From the NCBI GenBank assembly GCA_949287905.1, contig CASEHX010000001.1, positions 62,001-126,000 of the forward strand: a stretch of DNA of 64,000 nucleotides, read 5' to 3'. The notes beneath the pieces are model-generated. The model was given only the letters and a program-made list of their open reading frames with translations, searched no databases and was not told the origin of the DNA. Shown here one piece after another: positions 34,479-42,138 of the stretch. Made by a program: the position numbers and the translations under genes. How positions within the stretch are numbered: position 1 is the stretch's first letter; each line of letters opens with the position of its first letter. This DNA is from an uncultured Olsenella sp. Lineage in GTDB: Bacteria; Actinomycetota; Coriobacteriia; Coriobacteriales; Atopobiaceae.

Positions 34479-35726
34479 ATGGCGCTTCCCCAGAACAGAC
34501 TTGCGCCCGGGCTCGACGGGCGCCTCTCCGATCGTGCCGCGGCGCTCGTTGCCGAGCGCCTGGCCTCCGGTCGCCTCTCTCCGTTTGCGTGCCATGACGC
34601 CTCGGCGATCCGGCGCGACCCCTGCGAGCGCGACCGCGACACCGCGCTGCGCCCCGCCTTCGTGCGCGACGCGGAGAAGATCATGCACCTGCCGGCCTAC
34701 AACCGCCTGGCGGGCAAGACGCAGGTCTTCTCGTTTCGCGCCGACGACGACCTCTGTCGTCGCGGTCTGCACGTGCAGCTCGTGGCGCGGGTCGCCCGTG
34801 ACATCGGCCGCGCGCTCGGCCTCAACCTGGACCTCATCGAGGCCATCGCGCTTGGTCACGACCTCGGTCACACGCCCTTCGGGCACGCCGGCGAGCGCTT
34901 CCTCTCCGACGCCTATCACGAGCGCACGGGCCGCTGGTTCTTCCACAACGTCCAGAGCGTGCGCGTCATGGACGAGCTCGCCGGACGCAACGTGAGCCTG
35001 CAGGTGCTCGACGGGGCGCTCTGCCACAACGGGGAGTTCGAGCTGCAGCGCTTTGAGACGAGCGGCCTGGCGGAGTTCGACACCTTCGAGCGCGTCGTCT
35101 CCTGCTGCTGGGAGCACGGCGCCGAGACGATCTCCCATCTGCGCCCGATGACGCTCGAGGGGTGCGTGGTGCGCGTCTCGGACATCATCGCCTATGTGGG
35201 CAAGGACCGTCAGGACGCGATCACGGCCGGTCTCGCCGACGAGGGGACCTTCGACGACGGCCTGGGCGGCGGCTACAACGCCTGGGCGCTCGCGGCCTTC
35301 GTGGCGGACGTCGTGGAGAACAGCGCAGGCGAGGACCACATCGCGCTCTCCGAGGAGGGCTTTGCCGAGATGCGCCGCGCCAAGCGCGAGAACTACGAGA
35401 AGATCTACGGCGCGGGCGAGGTCAACGGCGACTTCTCCCGCGAGATCACCGAGCTCTTCTCGGCGCTCTACGACCACGAGCTCGCCGCGCTGCGCGCGGG
35501 GGACGAGCATGCGGCCGTCTTTGCCCACCACGTGCTCCCGCTCGAGCGCCGTCAGGCGTTCTACGGCCGCAGCTACGACTGGGAGAGCGACCTCGACCGC
35601 ACGGTGGTGGACTTCATCTCCTCGATGACCGACGACTACTTCATGGCCACGTGCTCGGCGCTCTTCCCGCGCGCGGCGGAGCTCTTCCCGCGTCGCGGCC
35701 ACTTCGCCGACGGCGTGCGGGCCTAG
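34479..35726 (+). CDS. dgt: dGTP triphosphohydrolase-like HD-domain protein
   Basis: Hydrolyses dGTP (or other dNTPs) to nucleoside and triphosphate, adjusting dNTP pools; cytoplasmic. 415 residues with the HD-domain metal site: GHDLGHTPFGHAGE around His127-Asp128, an upstream His in RRGLHVQLVARV and a downstream Asp in VRVSDIIAYVGKD. The N-terminal MHLPAYNRLAGKTQVF matches the family. ATG 34479 is one base after the previous stop, so translation is probably coupled. It could equally be a dNTPase of wider specificity. Confidence 0.9.
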   Translation: MALPQNRLAPGLDGRLSDRAAALVAERLASGRLSPFACHDASAIRRDPCERDRDTALRPAFVRDAEKIMHLPAYNRLAGKTQVFSFRADDDLCRRGLHVQLVARVARDIGRALGLNLDLIEAIALGHDLGHTPFGHAGERFLSDAYHERTGRWFFHNVQSVRVMDELAGRNVSLQVLDGALCHNGEFELQRFETSGLAEFDTFERVVSCCWEHGAETISHLRPMTLEGCVVRVSDIIAYVGKDRQDAITAGLADEGTFDDGLGGGYNAWALAAFVADVVENSAGEDHIALSEEGFAEMRRAKRENYEKIYGAGEVNGDFSREITELFSALYDHELAALRAGDEHAAVFAHHVLPLERRQAFYGRSYDWESDLDRTVVDFISSMTDDYFMATCSALFPRAAELFPRRGHFADGVRA

Positions 35727-35833
35727 GGGCGTTGGGGCGAGGGCTCGCATCGCCCGTCTCGATCGGTTGCCCGGGGCCCGTGGCGGTTCTCGCGGCAACC
35801 TCAACCCCATTGTGAGCCTTGCCCCAGGGCCAG

Positions 35834-35842
35834 TGCTAGAAT
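35834..35842 (+). promoter_or_regulatory. Extended -10 promoter of the alpha/beta hydrolase gene
   Basis: TGCTAGAAT, the same extended -10 seen before the PP2C gene and similar to that of ruvC, 30 bases upstream of the start. Confidence 0.5.
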
Positions 35843-35872
35843 GGCCCCTCGTCAAAGGCTGAAGGGAGTTCC

Positions 35873-36874
35873 ATGGCGCTGGCGAGAAGAACAAGACGGG
35901 TCCTCATCGTGGTGGCGGTGCTCATCGTCCTGGCCGCCGTGGCCCTGGGCGCGGCGGGGAACTTCCTCGTGGACTTTGCGCTCAACCCGCACTCCGAGGT
36001 CTCGATGGCCAGCACGATGCGCGCCGGTGACGTCGACGGGCTCGACTACGCGGAGGCCCCCAAGCTCGACGAGGCCTACGCGGGGGAGGCCGCCTCCTGG
36101 TTTGACGCCGGGAAGAGGAGCGTCTCCCATCAGGCGGACGACGGCACGGTGCTGCTCGGCTGGGAGCTGGGCGGCTCGGAGGACGGCGCCTATGCGGACG
36201 GGCACACCTGGGCCGTGGTCTGCCATGGCTATGTTGGCGAGCCCGCCGACATGGCGAAGTACGCCTATCACTTCAGCCAGCTCGGCATGGACGTGCTCAT
36301 GCCCGCCGCGCGCGGCCACGAGCGCAACGTCGACACCGGCCTCATCCAGATGGGATGGCAGGACGCGAGCGACCTCGTGGGCTGGGTGGACGACATCGTC
36401 GATCGCGACCCGGACGCAAAGATCCTGCTCTTTGGCACCTCGATGGGCGGTGCCGAGGTCATGATGGCCTCCGGGCTGGACGGACTCTCCGAGAACGTGC
36501 GCCTGATCGTGGAGGACTGCGGCTACACGAGCGTGTGGGACGAGTTCTCGCTCCAGCTGGACAACGTCTTCGGCCTGCCGAGCTTCCCGATCCTGAACGC
36601 GGCCGACGCCGCGTGCCTGCTGCGCGCGGGCTACACCTTCGAGGGGGCCTCGGCCGTGGAGAGCCTGCGTCAGGCGCGCGTGCCCATGCTCTTCATCCAT
36701 GGCGACGCGGACGAGTTCGTGCCCTTCTCGATGCTCGATGAGTGCTACGAGGCCTGCGCGAGCGAGGTGAAGGAGAAGCTCGTCGTGGAGGGCGCCGGTC
36801 ACGGCCTCTCCGCCAGCACCGACCCCGAGCTCTACTGGAAGACCGTGGACGCCTTCATCTCAGACAATCTGTAG
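35873..36874 (+). CDS. Membrane-anchored alpha/beta hydrolase
   Basis: 333 residues. An N-terminal hydrophobic helix (about residues 9-33, after RRTRR) anchors or exports it. The rest is an alpha/beta hydrolase: VVCHGYVGEPADMAKYAYHF gives the oxyanion region, LLFGTSMGGAEVMM the nucleophilic Ser in G-T-S-M-G, FIHGDADEFVP the acid and EGAGHGLS the His. It resembles the BAAT/FrsA-like or cinnamoyl-esterase-like extracellular hydrolases of Gram-positive bacteria. The active site should face outward if the helix is a signal anchor. The substrate is unknown. It is a single gene; the start ATG 35873 lies after AAGGGAGTTCC. Confidence 0.88.
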   Translation: MALARRTRRVLIVVAVLIVLAAVALGAAGNFLVDFALNPHSEVSMASTMRAGDVDGLDYAEAPKLDEAYAGEAASWFDAGKRSVSHQADDGTVLLGWELGGSEDGAYADGHTWAVVCHGYVGEPADMAKYAYHFSQLGMDVLMPAARGHERNVDTGLIQMGWQDASDLVGWVDDIVDRDPDAKILLFGTSMGGAEVMMASGLDGLSENVRLIVEDCGYTSVWDEFSLQLDNVFGLPSFPILNAADAACLLRAGYTFEGASAVESLRQARVPMLFIHGDADEFVPFSMLDECYEACASEVKEKLVVEGAGHGLSASTDPELYWKTVDAFISDNL

Positions 36875-36922
36875 GATTGCCGACGGCGCGGCGCCGCCTG
36901 GCGGCTTCCCGCCACACTGGCG

Positions 36923-36928
36923 TACAAT
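36923..36928 (+). promoter_or_regulatory. -10 element immediately upstream of rarA
   Basis: TACAAT ends only eight bases before the rarA ATG (36936), and no ribosome site lies between, so the transcript may begin at or near the start codon (leaderless). Confidence 0.45.
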
Positions 36929-36935
36929 CGTTCCC

Positions 36936-38279
36936 ATGGATACCTTGTTCACACGCGTCGAGACCGCGCGAAAAAACGAGAACGCTCCGCTCGCGGCCCG
37001 CATGCGGCCCGCCACGCTCGACGGCTACGTCGGTCAGGAGAAGGCCGTCGGGCCCGGCAGCTGGCTGCGGCGCGCCATCGAGCACGACACGCTCTCCTCG
37101 GTCATCCTGTACGGCCCCGCCGGCACGGGCAAGACCACGCTCGCGCGCATCGTCGCCAACACCACGCATGCCGAGTTCGTCGAGGTCAGCGCCATCACCG
37201 GCACGGTGAAGGACCTCCGGCGAGAGATCGAGGCGGCAGAGTCCCGCCTGCTCACGCTCGGCCGGCGCACCATCCTCTTCGTGGACGAGATCCACCGCTT
37301 CAACCGCAGCCAGCAGGACGCGCTGCTGCACGCGGTGGAGGACCGGATCGTGGTTCTTGTCGGCGCCACGACGGAGAACCCCTACTTCGAGGTCAACTCC
37401 GCCCTGATCAGCCGCAGCCGCGTCGTGGAGCTCACCGCCCTCGACGACGACTCGGTCCGCGAGCTCGTCCGTCGCGCGCTCGCCGCCCCAGAGGGCCTGG
37501 CAGGGCGCTTTGAGCTCTCGCCCGAGGCGGAGGACGAGGTCGTGATGCTGGCCGGCGGGGACGGTCGGGCGGCCCTCACCTCGCTCGAGCTCGCCTCACA
37601 GATGGTGGACGCTCCGGAGGAGGGCGCCGCCGCGGGCGAGAAGGACGGCCCCGCCCCGCTCCTCATCACGCGCGAGCACGTCCTCGAGGCCAACCCCCGC
37701 CGCGGCCTGCCCTACGACAAGTCCGGCGACATGCACTACGACATCATCTCGGCCTTCATCAAGTCCATGCGCGGCAGCGACCCCGACGCCGCGCTCTACT
37801 GGCTCGCCCGCATGCTCGACGCCGGCGAGGACCCCAAGTTCATCGCCCGGCGTATTATGATCTGCGCCTCGGAGGACATCGGCAACGCGGACCCGCAGGC
37901 GCTGCTCGTTGCCCATGCCGCCTTCCGCGCGACCGAGGTCATCGGCATGCCGGAGTGCCGCATCAACCTGGCGCAGGCGGCCACCTACCTGGCGCTCGCC
38001 CCCAAGTCAAACGCCGCGGAGGCGGGCATAGACGCCGCGCTCGAGGAGGTCCGCCGCGGCCCGCGTCGCGAGGTTCCCAACCACCTGCGCGACCGCCATC
38101 GCCCCGGCTCGGACGAGTACGGACCCTACCTCTACCCGCACAACTACCCAACGGGATGGGTGGAGCAGCGCTACCTGCCCGAGGGACTCGAGCGGGGCTG
38201 CTTCTACCACCCGAACGGCCGCGGCTGGGAGGCCTGGCGCGAGGAGGCAATCGGCCGGGACCGCGCGGGGGAGGCCTAG
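36936..38279 (+). CDS. rarA: Replication-associated recombination AAA+ ATPase RarA (MgsA)
   Basis: Clamp-loader-like AAA+ ATPase that acts at stalled replication forks with SSB and RecA; 447 residues. Walker A GPAGTGKTT is at 60-68, Walker B FVDEIHRFN, sensor 1 GATTENPYFEVN, and the C-terminal domain with PYDKSGDMHYDIISAFIKSMRGSD and MPECRINLAQAATYLA is characteristic. The N-terminal MRPATLDGYVGQ is family-typical. Start ATG 36936 lacks a ribosome site (see the -10 at 36923). The downstream gap is short and leads to the DUF948-like gene. Confidence 0.96.
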   Translation: MDTLFTRVETARKNENAPLAARMRPATLDGYVGQEKAVGPGSWLRRAIEHDTLSSVILYGPAGTGKTTLARIVANTTHAEFVEVSAITGTVKDLRREIEAAESRLLTLGRRTILFVDEIHRFNRSQQDALLHAVEDRIVVLVGATTENPYFEVNSALISRSRVVELTALDDDSVRELVRRALAAPEGLAGRFELSPEAEDEVVMLAGGDGRAALTSLELASQMVDAPEEGAAAGEKDGPAPLLITREHVLEANPRRGLPYDKSGDMHYDIISAFIKSMRGSDPDAALYWLARMLDAGEDPKFIARRIMICASEDIGNADPQALLVAHAAFRATEVIGMPECRINLAQAATYLALAPKSNAAEAGIDAALEEVRRGPRREVPNHLRDRHRPGSDEYGPYLYPHNYPTGWVEQRYLPEGLERGCFYHPNGRGWEAWREEAIGRDRAGEA

Positions 38280-38385
38280 GGTTCGCCGCTCGACCGCCCT
38301 CGCGCAAGACGGTGGCGAGGTTGGGTAGAATGGGAGACTAGGGTTCGACTCTCAAGACAAGGCTCCCGAAGGAGGGCGCTAAACC

Positions 38386-39000
38386 ATGGAACTCTTTATT
38401 CAGATCGCCCTTGTCGTCCTGGTCGTTGCCGGCGTCTGGGCCGTCGTGGAGATCGCCCTCACCATGCGGACCGCCCGACGCGAGGTGGAGCAGGTCAGCG
38501 CGTCCGCCCGCGAGGTCGTCGAGCAGGCGCAGCCCGTGGTCGCCAAGCTCGACGGCATCATGGACGAGCTCGAGCCGGCCGCGAAGCGCGTGACCCCGCT
38601 GCTCGAGAAGACCGAGGTCGCGGTGGGGGAGGCCACGGGCTCGCTCGATCGCCTCAATGCCATCCTGGACGACGTTTCCTCCGTGTCCGGCGCCGCCTCG
38701 AGCGTGACCGGCGCGGTCAAGGGCGTTGCCGAGAGCGCCGCCGCGGGCGTCGCCGGCGTGGTCTCGCGCCTGAAGGGCGGAGCGCAGGGGGAGGCACCGC
38801 GGCTGGACGAGAAGAGCGGCGAGGCCGTCGTCGTGCCCGAGCGCGCGGCGCAGCAGGAGCGCCCCCAGGAGAAGGTCCGCTACGTCGACTATGCCGAGGT
38901 GGCGCCCTCGGAGGCCGCCGCTCCCGCCTCGCAGGGCGCTCCCGCCGACGACGAGGGTGCCGTCGATGCCCCGGCCAATACCGATGAGGGGGAGAACTGA
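38386..39000 (+). CDS. DUF948-like membrane protein with coiled coil
   Basis: 204 residues. One N-terminal transmembrane helix (IQIALVVLVVAGVWAVVEIALT, stated in part; about residues 4-25) is followed by a helical segment rich in heptad-like repeats (VEQVSASAREVVEQAQPVVA) and then a disordered acidic C-terminus. This is the layout of DUF948 proteins such as YtxG, a general stress protein of Bacillus. Its stop codon overlaps the start of the RsbW-like gene (TGATG), and a sigma-B-type factor follows, so a stress-regulon operon is suggested. Function of the family is unknown. Confidence 0.78.
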   Translation: MELFIQIALVVLVVAGVWAVVEIALTMRTARREVEQVSASAREVVEQAQPVVAKLDGIMDELEPAAKRVTPLLEKTEVAVGEATGSLDRLNAILDDVSSVSGAASSVTGAVKGVAESAAAGVAGVVSRLKGGAQGEAPRLDEKSGEAVVVPERAAQQERPQEKVRYVDYAEVAPSEAAAPASQGAPADDEGAVDAPANTDEGEN

Positions 39001-39368
39001 TGGACCAGAAGCACGCTTCGCTGTGCGTCCCCGCCGAGGCGGCCTTCGCCCGCTCGGTGCGCATGACGGCCGCCACCTTTGCCGTGAGCTGTGACATGAG
39101 CGTCGAGGACGTCGAGGACGTCCGCATGATCGCCGAGGAGGGCTTCGTCTACACCTGCGCGACGGCCCCGGAGAGCGTGGAGGTGCGCTTCTCCCTCGAA
39201 AGGGGTCGCGTGACCATGGACTTCTCGCTTGGCGACACCGAGCCGTCCGACGAGTCGGTCGACCTGGTCCGGGTGCTTCTCTCCGCCGTGTGCGACGAGT
39301 TTGCCTTCGAGGACGACGGGTCGACGCTGCACCTCGTTCGCGCATCGGGCGAGTCCGATGGAGAGTAG
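39000..39368 (+). CDS. RsbW-like anti-sigma factor, apparently without an intact ATP site
   Basis: 122 residues. The first half aligns by eye with anti-sigma factor RsbW/SpoIIAB (VPAEAAFARSVRMTAATFAV, then MSVEDVEDVRMIAEEGF). However, the N-box E-A-C-T-N is E-E-G-F-V, so the ATP-binding asparagine is missing, and no D-x-G-x-G box follows. It is about 40 residues shorter than RsbW. It lies directly upstream of the sigma-factor gene with an 11-base overlap, the usual arrangement for an anti-sigma and its sigma. I infer that it binds that sigma factor; kinase activity on an anti-anti-sigma is doubtful. No rsbV is in the window. Confidence 0.65.
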   Translation: MDQKHASLCVPAEAAFARSVRMTAATFAVSCDMSVEDVEDVRMIAEEGFVYTCATAPESVEVRFSLERGRVTMDFSLGDTEPSDESVDLVRVLLSAVCDEFAFEDDGSTLHLVRASGESDGE

Positions 39369-40191
39369 GACGAGGGCTCGCGCTGAACAGGCCGTCTCCC
39401 ACTCCGGCCGCCGCTCTCCCGAGGGGCGCGTCGCATGGGACAAGGACCGCACGCGCGAGCTGTTCAGACGCTACAAGGACAAGGGCGACACCGCTGCGCG
39501 CGACCAGCTCGTCATGAACCACCTCAACCTCGTGCGCTTTCTCGCGTCCAAGTTCAAGAACCGCGGCGAGCCCGTAGAGGACCTGGTCCAGGTGGGCACG
39601 ATCGGCCTCATCAAGGCCATCGACCGCTTTGACCCCGAGCGTGGGCTCGAGTTCACCACCTACGCCACGCCCACCATCATGGGCGAGATCAAGCGCCACT
39701 TTCGCGACAAGGGCTGGTCGGTGCGCGTGCCGCGCCGCCTGCAGGAGCTTTCCGCCAAGGTCAACCAGGCGACGGACGAGCTCACCAACCAGCTGCAGCA
39801 CAGCCCCTCGGTAGAGGAGATCGCCGAGCATCTGGGGGCGTCCGTCGAGGAGGTTCTCGACGCGATGGAGTCTTCGAGCGCCTACAGCTCCGTCCCGCTC
39901 GAGGGCGGCGGCTCGTCTGACGACGAGGAGGCGCCGTCGGTCATCGACCACTACGCCACCGAGGATGCCGACCTCGCCGCCTCGGACGACCGCATCGTCC
40001 TCGAGCAGGCCATCGCCGACTTCTCCCCGCGCGAGCAGGACGTCATCCGCATGCGCTTCGTCGACGGCCTCACGCAGGTGGAGATCGCCGAGCGCCTGGG
40101 CATCTCGCAGGTCCAGGTCTCGAGACTGCTGCGACGCACCCTCCGGCGCCTCCAGGAGAAGATCGATCCCGAGGGAATCATGGGCTTCTAG
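39358..40191 (+). CDS. RNA polymerase sigma factor, SigB/SigF family
   Basis: Alternative sigma-70-type factor, 277 residues. Region 2 (DLVQVGTIGLIKAIDRFDPE), region 3 (SVRVPRRLQELSAKVN) and region 4 with its HTH (LTQVEIAERLGISQVQVSRL) are all present, and there is no region 1.1. MGEIKRHFRDKGW between 2.4 and 3 is highly typical of SigB/F/G. Start ATG 39358 lies within the end of the RsbW-like gene, so expression is coupled to its likely inhibitor. The target promoters are unknown. It may govern general stress, as SigB does in Firmicutes. Confidence 0.93.
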   Translation: MESRTRARAEQAVSHSGRRSPEGRVAWDKDRTRELFRRYKDKGDTAARDQLVMNHLNLVRFLASKFKNRGEPVEDLVQVGTIGLIKAIDRFDPERGLEFTTYATPTIMGEIKRHFRDKGWSVRVPRRLQELSAKVNQATDELTNQLQHSPSVEEIAEHLGASVEEVLDAMESSSAYSSVPLEGGGSSDDEEAPSVIDHYATEDADLAASDDRIVLEQAIADFSPREQDVIRMRFVDGLTQVEIAERLGISQVQVSRLLRRTLRRLQEKIDPEGIMGF

Positions 40192-40247
40192 CCACGCTTC
40201 CGCGCGCGGCGCGCGGGCGTCGAGAAGAGCCTCGAAGAGGGGGATAG

Positions 40248-41648
40248 ATGCAAGAGAGGTCCCGTGCAACCGCCTATGAGAAGTGGCGCTTCCGCGCGGT
40301 CGTCGTCTGGGCGATCGTGGGCGCCATCGCGCTTCTCGTCCTCGCGGTGCGAGGGTTCATGCTCGTGGGCCAGGCGGTCGAGCTCCTGCTCGTGGGAACG
40401 ATCGTCGGCTTCATGTGCAGCCCCATCGTCAACTGGCTCGAGGAGCGCCGCGTGCCACGTGGGCTCGCGGCCCTGCTCGCGCTGCTCGTCATCGTCGTTG
40501 CGGTCATCGTGGTGGTCGCGCTCTTCCTGGGGCCGTTCCTGCGCGAGCTCATGATCCTGCTGCGCAACGTCCCCACCTACGTGAGCCAGCTCCAGGATGC
40601 GATCGGCACGTTCTGGGACACGTTCGGGAGCTCCCGCAACGCCAACGTGCAGTCGGTCGTCAACGCGCTGGTCGAGGTGCTCTCGGACTCCGGGACGCAG
40701 ATCGCCTCCGAGCTCGCCCGCGGGCTCTCCAGCGGCCTCGTGACCAACGTCGCGGACGCCGCCGGGCACCTCGTGACCGTCTTTCTCGGGCTCGTGCTCG
40801 CCTACTGGCTCGCGCTCGACTACCCCAAGATCATGCGCGAGCTCGCCATCGTCGCCGGGCCCGAGTACGACGAGGAGATGATCCTCACGCTCGCGGTCCT
40901 CTCTCGCTCGACCGGCGGCTACATGCGCGGCACGCTCATCACGTCGCTGGCCAACGGCCTCATGGTCGCCGCCGGGCTCGCGCTTCTCGGCCACCCGTAC
41001 GCCGGCCTCGTGGGGATAGCCACCTTCGTGCTCCACTTCGTACCGGTGATCGGCCCGTTCCTCTCCTCGATCTCCGCGGTGCTCCTCGCCCTGTTCGTGA
41101 GCCCCGTCCTGGCGTTTTGGACCCTCGTCGTCACCATCGTCGCGCAAAACGTCACGGACAACGTGCTCTCTCCGATCGTCATGCGCTCGGCGGTGAAGAT
41201 CCACCCGGCGCTCTCCCTCCTGGGAATCATCATCGGAGGCTGTCTCGGCGGGGCGGTGGGCATGGTCCTGGCCGTGCCGCTCACGGCGGCCATTCGAGGC
41301 CTCTTCGTCTACTACTTCGAGACGCACACCAACCGCCAACTCGTCTCCGAGGACGGCGCCCTCTTCGGGAGCACGCCGTTCAACGACGAGAGCGGCCGCC
41401 CGCGTCCGACCTTCGACGCGCTCGACGACGACACGTTCATCGCGCGCTCGCGCCTTCTCGCCGGCCTCTCGCGCCTCCATGACGACGCCGAGAGATCCGC
41501 GGACGCGGCGGAGGCGGCGGAGGCGGCGGACGTGCCGAAGGCGGCGGAGGCGGCAGATGCGGAGGGCGTGCCGGAGGCGGCGGATGCGGCGGATGCGGCG
41601 GACGCCGAGAAGGACGCGCGGGACGCGCAGGGCGTGCGGGAAGCGTAG
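40248..41648 (+). CDS. AI-2E family (PerM/YtvI-like) transporter
   Basis: 466 residues with about eight hydrophobic segments. An N-terminal pair with LVGTIVGFMCSPIVNWLEERRVPRG is followed by a large polar segment. A C-terminal bundle has FVLHFVPVIGPFLSSI and IVAQNVTDNVLSPIVMRSAVKIHPALSLLG, which is the family signature. Members have been linked to autoinducer-2 export or Na+/H+ exchange; the substrate here is unknown. The last 60 residues are an Ala/Glu/Asp run (AAEAADAADAADAEK) encoded by a GGCGGA/GCGGAT-rich simple repeat (about 41505-41610), so length probably varies between strains. Start ATG 40248 has AGAGGGGGATAG upstream. It follows the sigma gene by 56 bases and may be in the same operon. 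Confidence 0.88.
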   Translation: MQERSRATAYEKWRFRAVVVWAIVGAIALLVLAVRGFMLVGQAVELLLVGTIVGFMCSPIVNWLEERRVPRGLAALLALLVIVVAVIVVVALFLGPFLRELMILLRNVPTYVSQLQDAIGTFWDTFGSSRNANVQSVVNALVEVLSDSGTQIASELARGLSSGLVTNVADAAGHLVTVFLGLVLAYWLALDYPKIMRELAIVAGPEYDEEMILTLAVLSRSTGGYMRGTLITSLANGLMVAAGLALLGHPYAGLVGIATFVLHFVPVIGPFLSSISAVLLALFVSPVLAFWTLVVTIVAQNVTDNVLSPIVMRSAVKIHPALSLLGIIIGGCLGGAVGMVLAVPLTAAIRGLFVYYFETHTNRQLVSEDGALFGSTPFNDESGRPRPTFDALDDDTFIARSRLLAGLSRLHDDAERSADAAEAAEAADVPKAAEAADAEGVPEAADAADAADAEKDARDAQGVREA

Positions 41649-41672
41649 CCCTCTTGTGCCTTCCTCCGGTCC

Positions 41673-42005
41673 CGACCATAAGAACCGACCGGCGCGTTCT
41701 TACTGGCCTCGACCATAAAACCCGACCGGCGCGTTCTTATCGGCGTCGACCATAAAACCCGCCCGGTTCGCTCTTATCTGCGTCTACCATAAAAGCCGCC
41801 CGGTGCGTTCTTCTCATCATGCGTGGCTCGGGTTTTTTGTCCAAACGGACACGAATCCCGTTCTGCGCATTCGGTAGTTCCATTTTTTGAATGCGTGGCG
41901 CGGGATTCTTGGTTTGCTGGCGTGAGGCAGCATGCGTGGGGCGGGATTCTTGGTTTGCTGGCGTGAGGCAGCATGCGTGGCGCGGGATTCTTGGTTCGGC
42001 GGCTC
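41673..42005 (+). repeat. Two adjoining repeat arrays: 37-bp units then 41-bp units
   Basis: Four units with exact 37-base period start at 41673, 41710, 41747 and 41784 (CGACCATAAAACCCGACCGG-like). The fourth runs into a hairpin with loop TTCTTCTCATCA and TTTTTT (41833-41838), then GTCCAAACGGAC. From about 41891 three 41-base units (starts 41891, 41932, 41973) read ATGCGTGGCGCGGGATTCTT, the reverse complement of the CCAAGAATCCCG word of other arrays. The remaining bases to 42138 hold the alaS promoter. Confidence 0.9.
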
Positions 42006-42087
42006 GTGGGAGAACGCACCGGGGGGAATTTGTGGTCGCCGAGCGGCAACGCGCCCGCGCAGCGAAGCGTACCGTCGCAGCTCGCGC

Positions 42088-42093
42088 TATACT
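42088..42093 (+). promoter_or_regulatory. -10 element of alaS
   Basis: TATACT, 45 bases upstream of the alaS start. No T-box leader was recognised between it and the gene. Confidence 0.5.
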
Positions 42094-42138
42094 AGGACGG
42101 TTGATTACGCGAGAAGACCACCCGACTGAGGGAGACAC

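Noticed and set aside
42010-42138. T-box leader upstream of alaS (and of aspS at 6691-6978)
   Set aside because: No stem I, specifier loop or T-box sequence could be recognised, and the gap behind the alaS promoter is too short.
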